The notes under the pieces: generated by a model | Told to the model about the DNA's origin: nothing | The model's database searches: none | What the model saw: only the letters and a program-made list of their open reading frames with translations | Position numbers and translations under genes: made by a program | Shown here: positions 12,601 to 26,313 of the stretch, one piece after another | Layout of the letters: every line of letters starts with the position of its first letter | Numbering within the stretch: position 1 is the first letter of the stretch | Assembly: GCA_028829895.1 (NCBI GenBank) | Contig: CM054183.1 | Coordinates: forward strand, 71,395,071 to 71,459,070 | Reading direction: 5' to 3' | DNA from: Sinotaia quadrata | Taxonomy: Eukaryota; Mollusca; Gastropoda; Architaenioglossa; Viviparidae | DNA length: 64,000 nt

Positions 12601-15600
12601 CCAATTTCATTGCATAAATTAGATTTTTCCACCTCAAACTTACAATTACATACAGCTAGCACTAACATGAATAAACATGGGGAATTATGTTTTGCTTATA
12701 TAAAGGTTTTGTTAGTATTATGCAAGAATCAATTGCATAAATTAGATTTTTCCACCTCAAACTTACAATTACATACAGCTAGCACTAACATGAATAAACA
12801 TGGGGAATTATGTTTTGCTTATATAAAGGTTTTGTTAGTATTATGCAAGAATCAAATAAATTTCAGTATATAATGTAAAAATATATAATTTTTTTATTTA
12901 AAGGAAATTCATTTTTTTACCTCTTGCCCTTAACGTTAAAAAGTTACACTATGCATCACCATGGCAGGTTGTTTTGCCACTCAGCGATAATTGGATGGGT
13001 TAGCATACAAAAAGATAAAAAGTGACTCTAACTCTCAATGGATTTTGAAAATGTAAAGTGTAAACATACTTAAGAATTTTAAATTAAAAATTTTTAATTT
13101 AATAAAAAGTCCCCTTATCTTTTGTTGATCTTGAATAGCGAGTCTCAATGTCTGAATCTGTTTACTCACAGTGTGCAAATGTTTATATAGGTCGTTATAA
13201 AAATCGACCTGACACCTCCAGGCAGTCAATTTTATAAAGTCTAACTGATTTCGGGGTGTTTCAGCAGTAGTTTGGATGAATATCCTGGGTACCGCCTTAT
13301 CAAAGATCGCTCACATTATGTTAGATCAGACTAGATCAAAAGTTTGAAACACAGAGCCTCAACCACCAAGTACTGTTACTGGGCATTGAAAGCTTCAAAA
13401 TCGAAGAAAACAAATCTCATCCTGTTGTTGATAAGATGCAAAAGTATACTTTTTTCCTGCATAATTTTCAGTCCTAAGATTTTTCTAAATGAAAATTTTA
13501 TATTTTTTACAGTTCATGTCAAAAGTACTTGTTGAATATACATGATACTAATGATAGGGAAAGGAATGATGAAATAAAAACTGATATTTATTTGTTAGAA
13601 AATGTGTTTGTTACAATTATAAATTTATATATACATAAAACTGAAATAAATAAATTTTAATTATAACACTTGTTGCATGCAAATCATGGCACAAAATAGC
13701 CAGACTCTAGCAAATAGCAAAGGAGATGTCATGTGAAGATTCATAATTGAATTAGAATTAGCATAGGAGTCCACTGTGTATTTTCTGTAAGAATTCCAGT
13801 TAAAATTCCATTGAATATAGTTTACACATCCAACTGAAGTAAAAACAAAACAAAAAAACACCACACTTTTTTTTCCAAAACACAGGAGTCCAATGCACAT
13901 TCTTTTTTAACAATTGCATTTTATTTTAACTATTACAGTGAAAATTCCATTGAATATAGTTTACACTTCCAAGTGAAGTAAAGAAACACTGTTTTCCATA
14001 TATCAAACAGGAGTCCAGTGCACACTTTTGAAAACAATTTCAGTGAATAGAAAGAAACTTTTTTTCCAACATGTCCATTTGCTTGGTAAGAAAAAGATTA
14101 ATAATAGATATAATTAAATCTGAATAATAAAATGTAAGCCACAGACTGGTTGAAACCAGTAGATCACAAATCCGGGTGCAGTACATTTTGTAATAAAGAT
14201 CATTATCAGTAAAATCTGAAATGTTGTATTATTTTGATAAAATCTGTTTGGTACAATGACTACTAAGATAAATTGACAGGCAAGAATAAAAGTACTGAAT
14301 GTGTGTTCGATTTCCTCATGAGTAAAAGAAAACACAATGAAGTATGAAATAATGTAAATTCATTGAAGAAGACATAATGCTTGTAAAAAAATTGTAAATG
14401 AACAATAAATAAATTTAAAATATGATGTTGCTCAATTATATGTGGTGTAAAGTATGAAAATAAATGTTCAAACAAACTGCTGATGAAATACATAGAAGAA
14501 AATGACCAATAATCAATGTGATTTTCTGAATTCAGTCTCTGGTCACGCATGCTATTGTCTGAGAAATGTGAGCAACTCAGCAGCAAATGGAATCTATGGC
14601 CTGATATGACTTTAGGAAAAAAATTATGAAGGTAAATTTGATCATTAGAAAAATAATGATCAATAATAGATTTCCAATCTATCCTTTGAAAATTATAAGC
14701 CTCACAACTTGATAAATTCTGCTTACAAAAGTACCAAGCCACTGATTGATTCGAGATTTCTCAGTATTTTCTGGATCTATCAGTAATGCAGCAGCGGATA
14801 TGTATTCGTATACTCGACAATTTGTTGCACTATATTCTCAGAAAAAGATGCTTTAAAAATATCGAATTCTGTACAATCTTTTGCCAGTGGGATTTGCACT
14901 TTGCTTTTTCCAGCAAAAGCATGTGGTGTTGAGTGTTCCAAATCAAACGCCTCACGCCATGCCATTTTGATTTTGATTTCTACAGGCTACAACATCTCTG
15001 ATATAAATTTGTAGTAAATCCCTAGTGACCAGAAATATTAATCTTCTGACAAATAAATAGAATTATCAGTCAGCAGTTGAATGACAGCCAGTAAATGAAG
15101 CTGAATGCACGTTTCGATGAAGATGCCATAACTTGTCTCAATGAATGAAGGCAACAGGAAAAAAAAATTGGAAAAAAACGCTTTTAGATCAAATGAACAG
15201 TCTAATTCTAACTGTCCAATTGTAGAAGAGATAGCATGTGTCTGCTAAGGGAAATACACACTTGTTTGACACCGATTATCTTAGTTGGCAGACTAAGCGT
15301 TGTCATTTGACGCCAGCGTCACTTTACCATAGTGATGCATTTATGTTTTGTGATGCTAAGGGCACTGTACCAGTCAACAGGTTAAAGGAATGAGAACTAT
15401 GTTAAATAAGACTTGAAACAATTGTAAAAGATGCATTTATCTCTTTTGATCTGAGCAGACTTATGAAACAGCTTGGGGATTTATTTGGGAATTTACAAGA
15501 GCTTTAAAATCTTGGAATGAAGAATTGTTTCCCATGTGTTCAAAATTCATCTGATTGTTAATTTTCCATTGAACTTTTTACACACTAAATGGATAGCCCC

Positions 15601-18600
15601 ATGCAGTAGTTACAGCAAAGTTCATAGATAAGAAAAGTACAGTGAAAATTCAGTCAATTATAATTCTCTATCAGACAGATTCTGAGCATTATAAATTTGT
15701 ACTTATTTTTGTTAAAACCAATCGCACTAGGAAGAGTTGAAATTCATTTTATAAAAAACTAGAAGTGTGTAAGATTGTATTTTTATACATAAAATAAATT
15801 TTAGGAGATTATTATTTTTGTTTTAAAAGCAAGCTCTAAATACTTTACAGTCAAGAGTGCACCTTGAAGTTTGGGGTGTGTGGAATGAAAAAAAATTCCA
15901 AGTACCTGAGACCAGCAGGATTCAGTCCATACCCAATCACCCACAAGATATTTCAGCACTCCAGATTCTCAGCACTTGTGCTGTATATAGCTTTGTAATA
16001 TCACATAAAAATATGGGATATAAAAGTTTAATTCCTTAATAAAATATTTTCTTTAAGGCTGCAGTTTCTAAAAGTAATATTACCTATTTATAGTTTCTAA
16101 GTGACAGCAAATATGAAAAGTAATGACCTGTTTTTAAAAAAATCAGAGTGAGTCAATAACAATATTATTATGAGCTCTTATTTTAGGTGACTGCACTGTA
16201 TCACATTCGTTCATATAATGTTATTAAATAGGCTGAAATCTAGGCTTGAATTACGATAATTGATATAAAAATAATAAAGTCTCATTTTATCTTGAATTGG
16301 CATGTTACAAGAGAAAAATGACAAACAAAAAAGCCAAATCTTCTGACTAAAATCCAGGATTGCCAGTGACTTATCTAATGCAACAGTGTAAGTTTATGAT
16401 AAATGAAAATTTATTTAAATACTACATCACTGAAGACTAAATGAACAGGAATCTGCTTGAAACAAAAATTTATAAAAAACCAAATATTTCAGTAATGTCA
16501 ACATTTCTAAGTGTCTTTGCAAAGTTTAACTGTTAAAAGTATAATAGAAGCAATAGACCTCAATCATGTATGACATTGCCACATAATGATATGTGGCTAA
16601 AATACTCTGGGCTATAGTCCAAAGCCATTTCTTTGATCTATGGGCAGTTAAAGTTTGCATTAGCATAAGACGTTCATGTAGAGCTCAGTTTCCTTTTGTC
16701 AAGTGTCACACTTTCAATATAAAAGAGTGGCTTTAAGTCTCCTGTTTCATCATTAAGCTCTTTTGTGTATATTGGTAACATTGAAAATCTCACAGAAAAA
16801 TTTTTGATCATGTATGTTGCAGTGTCCATTGGGACATTGACTTTGAAATTTCAAATATAATAATAGTATCAGAACACCTAAATCTATTGATTTGCACAGT
16901 TGACCTAGATTTATCTTCACTTGGCCTTTAAGCCTACCAAAGCAATACATCTCCAACAAAATTTAATCAATAAAATTTTTAATATATTTGCAGTGATTAG
17001 AAACTAAACAGTGGGTGCTTCATATTCACAATGCACAAAAATGTTGTTATCATATTATTTAGTTTCGGTGTTTAGAACTTTGTAAGACAAAAAAAAATAA
17101 TAAATTAAAACAAACAAATTATTTGCATTTTCTATTTCAACCATTATCATTTCTAAAAAGTACAATCTATTTATTGTTTAATCTTGAACACAGTAAAGTC
17201 TTAGTCACCTATTCCTCAATGTTGCTGTTATTTTTTTTATTATTATTTAACTTAAAGAAGATATTACAGAGAAATATACAATAATACCTTTGCAAAACAA
17301 GAAATTCACAAATAAGAATACTGATTTGACTTGTACTGCTCCCATTTAATATGCAACCTTTATGGTGTCCCATATGCATAACAATAAACCAAGCAAAGAT
17401 GGTATATACTCACAGATTTTTTAAAATACTGTTGTCTCGTACTTCACAGGAAAACATTCTAATAAATGTATGACCCAAATCAAAACTCTGGCAATAAAAC
17501 TAATAAACATCATTTTAGTTAATAATGGTTTAATTAAATTGTTTATACTTTCAGTTTCATTTCAATTTCCACTGATACAAATGACCACTGAACTAAAATA
17601 AGTTAATTTTAAAATAAACTGAATGAATAATTTACATTTTACAGACACAAAACAGTAAACTACTGTGCTACATGTCTACAGAGCAGGAATATACATATTC
17701 TCTCACATACTATAGAAAATTGTAAAGCAATGATTTAAATTGTATTTTAAAAACCATAGTGCATTATGATTTAATATTAAACAATAATATATCATTATCA
17801 TTTTTCTACAAATTTACATAATTTTTTTCAATCATAAACTTGCTAAAATGAATGGGGGAAGCACAGTTTTAAATATCAATGTTTTTCTTTTTTAATTATA
17901 TTAATACCACAGACTCTGACTGTTGAAATATTGATCTTTCTAGAAATACAATTTTACATAGCCTACATGACATCACACTTTATTTTGTCACAGATTAAAT
18001 TAAAAATAAAAATAAATATTTTTTTTTAATCTGTGGAACCTCAGTATATTAAGTAATTAATTGTGAATATTTAAAAAATACTTTTATTTAATTTTTAAAA
18101 TCCATCAGCATTTTCTATTGCTATTGTTAAATGTGTAAAACTCTGCTGTAAAAATAATCGAAGTAAATATATATGTATTAATAGAGAAAAAATAAAAGAT
18201 TTTCAATATTATAATTATATGCATATTATTTGGAATGCACCTTTTGAGTCTGACAATCTTTGAAATGGGGGAATGACATTCTTGTATACACCGTGGTACC
18301 TTACATAATGAACGCCCTGCAGAATGAATGATCCGTTTAACGAACGCCCACATGGCTTGCAGGAGAAACTTGTTTCACATATCAAACCATACATAGGCCG
18401 CGAAAACATCGCATTTCCCATTAAAAAATGGCCAAATCTGGCCAGTTGTGTCTCGCGTGGCTCAGATGAAGACAGGGCATGTTTGTCCCTAGTTGATTGT
18501 CCTTTTTTCCTTGCTTTGACGTGTTTTTGCCATCTGTGTGTTTACTGGATGATGGTTATAGAATTCAAGGTCTTATTGTCGTCGTTGCAGGACAACTTTT

Positions 18601-21600
18601 CATGAGTGAAGTGAACATTCTTGTTTCAGTGAAGTGTAAACCCCAAGAAAAATGGGTCCCAAGAAAGGTGTTAGTGGAAAAGCCAGAATGGCTCTTACCA
18701 TCGAAACCAAGAAAGAAATCATTGAACTGCACAACAAAGGTGTGAGAGTGGTAGACTTAGCCCTGAAATTTAAGGGTGAACAAGTCCACCATTGGGACCT
18801 TCTTGAAAAAGAAAGATGAAATTACTCAAGCCAAGGTGGCTAAGGGAATGACCAGGTTGTACAGTGATGCGGTGAGAATGTCACTCATAGATGAAGTGGA
18901 AAGGCTTCTCATGGTTTGGATCAATGAGAGGCAGATAAAAGCAAGTGTCTTTACTAGTGTTTTCCCCCCTGAACACTGTCCTGTCTTCATTTTCCCCAAA
19001 TTTCTTTGATTTTTCGTGGTGATGTGGAATGGATTGCACGATTTCCTGTACAAATCTATGGGATATCGTGTTTCACATAACGAACGTACTGCTGGAATGA
19101 ATTGTGTTCGTTATGCGAGGTACCACTGTATTGTGAAATAGGTTGTCACATTTTTACATAATTAGCTGCCGGACAGTTGGCTTATAAAGTGGACAAGGCT
19201 GTCTTAAAATTAGTTGGTGGAGGACCCAGAATTTTTGTTTTTGTATAGTGCCCAGCACAGACTACATTTCTATGAAATTTTAAAAATATTAATCTTTTGC
19301 CATTTACTAGATATTTGACTTTGAAAACAAAAATGTTTAAATTGTTGAAACATCTGGGATTACTCCATTGACAAACAAGCTGCTAATCCATTATGGACCG
19401 TTTCAAACAAAAATGTGTGATGAAAGAATGACTTAGCAAGATGCCTGGCTAGTGCTTGGAGTAATGCTTGACATATGACAACTCTAAACATTCAAAAAAA
19501 TCATTTATTATTTGAAGGTAACATATTCATCCCCACCCCCATTTAAAAATAAAAAGGGTGTCCCAAACTTGCACAACATATCTATCATATTTGTAATGAA
19601 ATGATAAAATATAGCAGCTGTTACATTCATGGGTGTCTTATTTATTTATTTGTTAAAAGTAGAAAACTGATAAGATGAGTGAGATGGGGTAGGTGAATAG
19701 TTGCAGAAATACTACTTACTACAGACAGTCATTATTACAAATCAAGTGTAGATGTAAGCTCAAGCAAAAATAATATTCTGCCCACACAGAAATACGTTAA
19801 TGCTTTTTAAGACGGTGGGTGGGGGAAGTATAATCAAATTAGTATGAAATGGCCAAGGCAAAAGAGAAGAAAAAAATTATCCAAGGTATAGTATATGTGT
19901 GTTAGTAGAAGCATCTTTGTTCACATGAGGTGTAACTTGTAAGATGGATGAAAAGGCTCCCATCAGAAATCAGTCTTTGATGGCCCAAAACAATTCTTTG
20001 TAAGGCTTCAGAAACCTAAGAGCAACCATTTCTAATACCTCCTCAGTTTCAACAACCTTGCCGACAATCTGTTGTCTGACCACTTAAAGATGTAACATCA
20101 TTCCCAGTTTTAACCACAAGGGGAACAAAATGATCAGGTGCCCAGTTGCTCTCAACCTCACTATTAATCCAAAGTTTCAGCTGTCGAACATCACATTTAC
20201 ACAAAGCCTTCATAAGAATTTCTTGAAGTTACTCTGGTGCAATTTTTTTTTAAATAGGTACAAAGCATGATCACATTTCTAATTTTCAACAAACTTAATG
20301 AATTAATCATTCCCCATGATCAGCTCTTCGCAAATCTAGTCCAGATACATTAAACAGTTTATAAAGCTAGAGAAATATTTCTAAAACTAACAATTTTTGT
20401 TTTCGGGCATCTGGTCATGAAAAAGATTTCACTATACTTTTCAACACTTGTTTCATCCAAATGTCCCAAATTTGAGTCTGACAATATGTGCAGTCTGTCA
20501 TGTGCCTTGCCAGAAGTGATAAAAAAAAGTAGAAATCATATTTCTTTTTTCTAAAATTCCGATATATTTGCAATTCTTTCTGTGTCAGAAATGACGCCAA
20601 ATTTGCCAGAGGAATTCAAATACATTTTTTTTTAACATTAAAAGTTTTTACTATTTGGTTTAAACATTTTGAGTATTAGAAAAAGCCAGAAGGGAACTGA
20701 AGTAAATCAATGCCTATTTCCGGAGCAAATTTGTTTTCAAAACAGTACTGTAAAATGGTCACATTTTCACACCATGACTGACATTCAATTGAGCGAATTT
20801 TACTGACCGATTATGCTACAATTTAATATTTTCAAACATTCCTTCCAGTACAAAGTTAATTATAATCTATATGTCGTAAAGATACAGTCAGTTGTTGAAA
20901 TGATTGGGATTAAAGCCAAGATATGAACAATCACATCCTCAGGGTACAGATGTCTGTTTTTGTGGCCAATTTTGATAACATTTCAGACATATATCTTGTG
21001 TATTTTTCAAACTGTCACTGTCGGTATTATTTGCTTCAAATTTATGTATGTTCATTCATACTAACACACTTTGCAAACAACCATTCAGTTTTATTTTCAT
21101 CTCAAGAATACAACTTTTGATTGCTCCACCTTTTGGCAGCTAAGTCATATAGTGAAAAGGGTGCATGGGGCATGGCTGTTGAAATAGAGAAGCATATACT
21201 GACCCTTATTTGGGGCCTAAGCTATTAATAAAGAGATTGCAGAGGATTCGCTTGGGCATCTTGATGCTGACGTGACCTCATACATTTTCATCATTGCAGG
21301 ACAGTGCTCTCAGCTTCAGAATCCAGCAGTGAGTTGTTTGGCAACTTCATGACAAAAATTGAAGATTAGAAAAACGTTTGTGTTGGTGGATTGCAGTTGA
21401 AATATGGTCATATGAAAGTGTTTTTGATGGCAGAAATCATAAAATGTATTTCCAGTGCTTTTTGCAATGCACCCACACTCATACTTTATTTTCTTCCCAT
21501 CACTATTGGGTCCAGTGTGTAAGTTTGTTGAAGGGAGATATGGTCACTGAAGGTTTGTTGTTTTTTATCCTGCCACACCACTGCAGACAGATTAGTGCTT

Positions 21601-24600
21601 CCCTTCCTCAGAACTTCTCTATTTGTGATGTCTAGTTCTGCTGACAACTTTGTGACAACATAATAACCAAGTCCATCATACATTGGCTGGGAGTCTTCAC
21701 AGCCAAGATAAATTTTGAACCTGTACAAATTATGCTATATCTTCTCGCATAGATTCTTAACTTTGATACTTGACTCATTTTGATGGCATGTAGTGATGTA
21801 CTGTAGAAATGCAAGATGCCCAGCAAAACGAATCATTGATCCTTCTGTAGCCCAATGATGCCTAGGTATTGAATGTTGCAGCTGGTGTAGTTCCCCAGAG
21901 TATCCATCACTCTTTTCTCTTTGTATAAATAGTTCAGGTCTATGGCTAACCCAGCTCACCTGTCACTGAGTTGAAATTATGAAGTCAAGCTGATAAAATG
22001 ATTTCTGACAAAGATCAATTTTATGCCAGTATTGCCAATAAATGGATATGCTGGTCACTAGAGACCAGTCTCTGGTAACTGAGACAGGCCCAGCTTTCAT
22101 CTCTTCTAGATGGCAAATGTATGGCCACCTTGCTGAAATACAGTATACTTATTGGTGTTATGAACCGTCTTTCAAGTGCTTCAAGAAATAACAAAGAAAA
22201 ATAATCCAATATCATTACAACAAATCCATCAGGAAGCACAGCTCTTATACCAGCTGCATTAAAATCATTGACAATAAATGGTGATGAATTATGCAGTCCA
22301 TTCACTGTCAGTATGAATCAGACCTGGATGTACTTCAGTGTCTGTCAAACTGGCTACTATCAGTATCACTGTCCTGATTAAAAAGAGTTTCACTTTCAGT
22401 CTCACTATCATCTACACTCAAATCATCATCTGCTTGTATTTCAAACCTTAAAATGATCCTTCACTGGTTTGAAGAAAAATCAGTGGGTTTGAACAGTTAA
22501 CATTGATTGACTCAGAACTGCTATGAAATCTCTGATTAGCACATGGTGCAAGTAAGGCCAGCATGAGTAAAAGCATTATTTTTTTTAATGCGCTTCTGTA
22601 AAATATTTGCCTCATTTCTTGTTCCGTTAATGTTTGATATAATGCTCTAGAGTCTAGATAGTGGTGTTAGACCTACTAATGATTGAAATATATATATAAA
22701 CAGTCAAATGTATATTAAAATATGAAGACTTTTTCCTCCTGTTAGACAGTCTACTTTAAAATGAAGATTAAACTGTGGTCTTTTTTGCAGCAGTCATATG
22801 GCAATCTGCCAATAAGAATGAGCCCGTAAGTCCCAAATTCTTACTTTCGGCATCCATTCCAGAATTATGATCTGCAGCAGACTAGTTCTAATGCAGATTA
22901 ACCACAAATGTATACCTCAATAAACCTCTTGACATCACTGAGGCATAGGAATTTTAAGTCACCTCACGTTCTTGTTCACTATTGAGCATACATTCAGAGT
23001 CAGACCATTTACAAATTTTGGCTTTCATAACAAAATACAATCATCCTTAAGAATGAAACTTGTTCATAACCAGAGACTCTATTGTGAATTGGATATAACA
23101 AATGAGATGTTTGGGGGATTTGTTGTGTTTTTAAGATTTAGCTGGACTTAACTGTAAAGTGTTGACTGTGTTTGCTTCATTGCTGTATTTAGTTAGATGG
23201 TCAGATATTTTGCAATCAATATTTTATAATTTAATTATGATTAATTATGAGTCATCATTGATCTCATTTGGGGTACAATAGCTTTAGGTCTTCAGTTAAA
23301 AACCTTGTCTAGTCTTTTCAGTGGAATGAATGGGGTCTGGTAAAGTGGTATGCTACTAAAATATTTTTCACTTTAAAAACAAAATGGCTATCTAAAATAT
23401 TATACACACCCAAAAGACAGCAGAAAACCAAAAAAAATGTCCAACATAATTCTTTCCATTTTGTTAATGGTTTATGTCATTCTGTATGCTTACAAAATCA
23501 ACATTTGGAATTGAACATACAAGAAAAACTTAAAACAAAAATTAAACCAAAACATGGTCGGTACACATTTAAAGTGATTCATTGTGATCCTGAAAGTGAC
23601 TATCATGAATAATTTTTGTGGAAATGTAACAAAAGTGAATGAAAGGCCAAATAGACACTCCATTTTCCTAAGATCAAAACAGGACAATACGTCAATAGTA
23701 ATCGTTCCTTCAATTTCTTTCTATTACAGTATGTGCATCCATGTATGCACAATAGTGGTCATTACTTTTATAACTCGTTAAAACAGCCGCAGAATGAGTA
23801 CGTACGAACCAGAACTTCTGAACGCTTCGAAACAATTAAACCGGAAGTGGATAACAATCTTGCTAGTTTTTGCTATATACTGGCACGCGCTTGATTAAAT
23901 AAGGTGGTATCTATTATAGTGCAACATGACTGCAAACTGTCTAATCTTTGCCGGGGTTTACACCTGGTATTTAAATTACAAGTAAATTATAAGCACTGGT
24001 GGTATCATTGATTGTACATTTGTATTTATATTTCCCCCCAGGAACTGATTTTTATTTATTCTCAGGGAAGGATAAATTTACCTCCTTAATTATCTCATTT
24101 ATTTTACGACATTCAGTTGTAATTCAGCTGTTTAAAAAAATAATCCCAAATACACACAACGTATCTTTAATTTTTTGATTTTGCTAGCGTACATGACAAA
24201 TGAAAAGTGGGTTGTTAATATTAAATTTTTAAAAAATTAAATTTACTATATAGGAAACAATTTAGTTTTTAATTTAATACATATAATACACGTTATACGA
24301 TTTGATTTCTTGTTCAGGATCGTGTCTTTTCTCAGCAAGTCACTCTCCAAGAGTTTTCTTTCCATTCAGGCAGGTGGTGGTGGTGGTGGTTATTATTTTT
24401 TTTTACTCAGATTTTATGGTCTCATTTAGTCTAGTTCATAGAATAGTGATATTCAGTACTTTATGCAGGTGTTGGCACGGTTTGCCTTTCATTTTTATTT
24501 TTGAGCCTAGCGCATGTGAAAATAGCACGGGATAACATTATCAAGGTTACACGGTCGCCTGGTAATGGTATGCCGCAATGCAGTGGGGATGCACGCCAAC

Positions 24601-26275
24601 ATTGACATTGTTGGCATTCCTGCCAGGAAAAGAAAAGGCTGGACTGAGTCCATCTTAACATCTAGCTAGTGCTCAGTGTGTGGTACTTGTGTACTGAAGT
24701 AGATTACAGTTAAGAAGTTGTTTGTGATCTTAATTGTTTTGTCAGAATGATCCTTTACTGTTTACATGGCTGAGGAGTATTCATTGTACTGAAAGTCAAT
24801 CATTTTCTGCTTCACCACCAGTCTGCAGCAGAGTATATGCCTATTACAGACGAATTTGCTTTCAATAGTTCATGCTTTTGGGGGGTATGTAAACTGAATG
24901 TGGTTTGTTGGTTTTAATAATATAGAACGGCATAGGTTAAGTATACAAGAAGTCGGGTACATTTCATGCTGTACACCGGTTTACCTGCAGTGTGGAGTTA
25001 CTGGCCTTCCTTTGAAGATTTTAAAGTTCATTTCAAAATATAGAAATGAGGCGGACTCGAATTAAGTCTCACAACAACAAAAAATTGCCCAGAATTGTCT
25101 CACTACCTCTTAGTTCATTGATTTAAAAAATACTGCGGCAAGACTACTTGCCGCATCCTGGCTAGACAGTCAGGACATCAATTAGCATATATTCCTAGTG
25201 CACTCCTTTGGCCTGACCCACAAATAGCTGATAATTATTTTCGAGTTACATATTATTATATTGATACAATGCTAATATAGATTGTTTAACTCCTTAATTG
25301 CATAGAGCTATTCACTATCACACTTACACACCTGGACAAGATTTGTTCGATTCTTTTACTGTCGTTGGAATATGTATAGGCAATCAATCTGTGTTGCCTG
25401 TTTATCAGGGGTCGAAATGTCACTCTTAAGTCTTACAACAATTATCATCAAACCCCAGTAATTCAAATACATGACATCATCAAGATACTAATTAGCTATT
25501 TCTCTTTTTTCTTCTAACACACTTCATGTATTCAAATCACAAAAAGTAATGCATGTAAAGGTTTGTCATTAGTTAAGGGGATGCTTTTCAACACCAAGGA
25601 CTTTTTTAAATTACCAAATGGATATTCATTATTACTGTATTATCGTTTACTCTTAAGAATAGTTAATACTAACAGCATTGCATCAGTGACAAATATATTG
25701 TTTATATACACTTACTTGTACATACCATAAAATATTTTAAATGCACTATACTACTTTTGTAGGTAATGATGTTAGTTTTCTAAGATAAATGTGTATTTTA
25801 TGACTAAAGCAAACGCATAGTGCTGCGTATTTGTCTTGTTTTGAATTACATGATTTCATGTCTTTAATTCGTAATTCTATGAAAATGTGATAATACCGAC
25901 CTTTGCACTTACAGCTAATGGTAACACATGTGATTGTATTCATTCAGTGAAAAAGTTCAATTTAGTCTACCCGTATTCCATCGTCCAATGCCACGGTTGC
26001 TAGCCTCGAGTGGTATGACATTGCCACCACCGACGCAGCGGCGTCTGTGTCAGCACTGCGGCAACAGGTCTCCCTAACCCAGACGGTGCCTCACACTGCC
26101 AGACTGGAGGTGCATCGGTTTAGTGATTGATTTTGCGGTCTTAAGTTCTTGGAGACTTTTAGCCGAAGGTCTGCGACAAGCCCTCCTTCCATTAAATGTC
26201 TGGATGGTCAGACTCCCTTAACATTTTGGCACGTGTAGTTGAGCTGTGCATAGTTCATGGTGTGACGCGCACGCA

Positions 26276-26313
<38 letters not shown>

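Noticed and set aside
12571..12873. A 100-codon frame with a duplicated 41-residue unit
   Set aside because: The repeat comes from a 123-bp DNA duplication; the frame has no domain and AT-driven composition.
14114..14335. A minus-strand frame in piggyBac copy A
   Set aside because: It lies in the 3' non-coding part shared with copy B, where it is not preserved as a frame.
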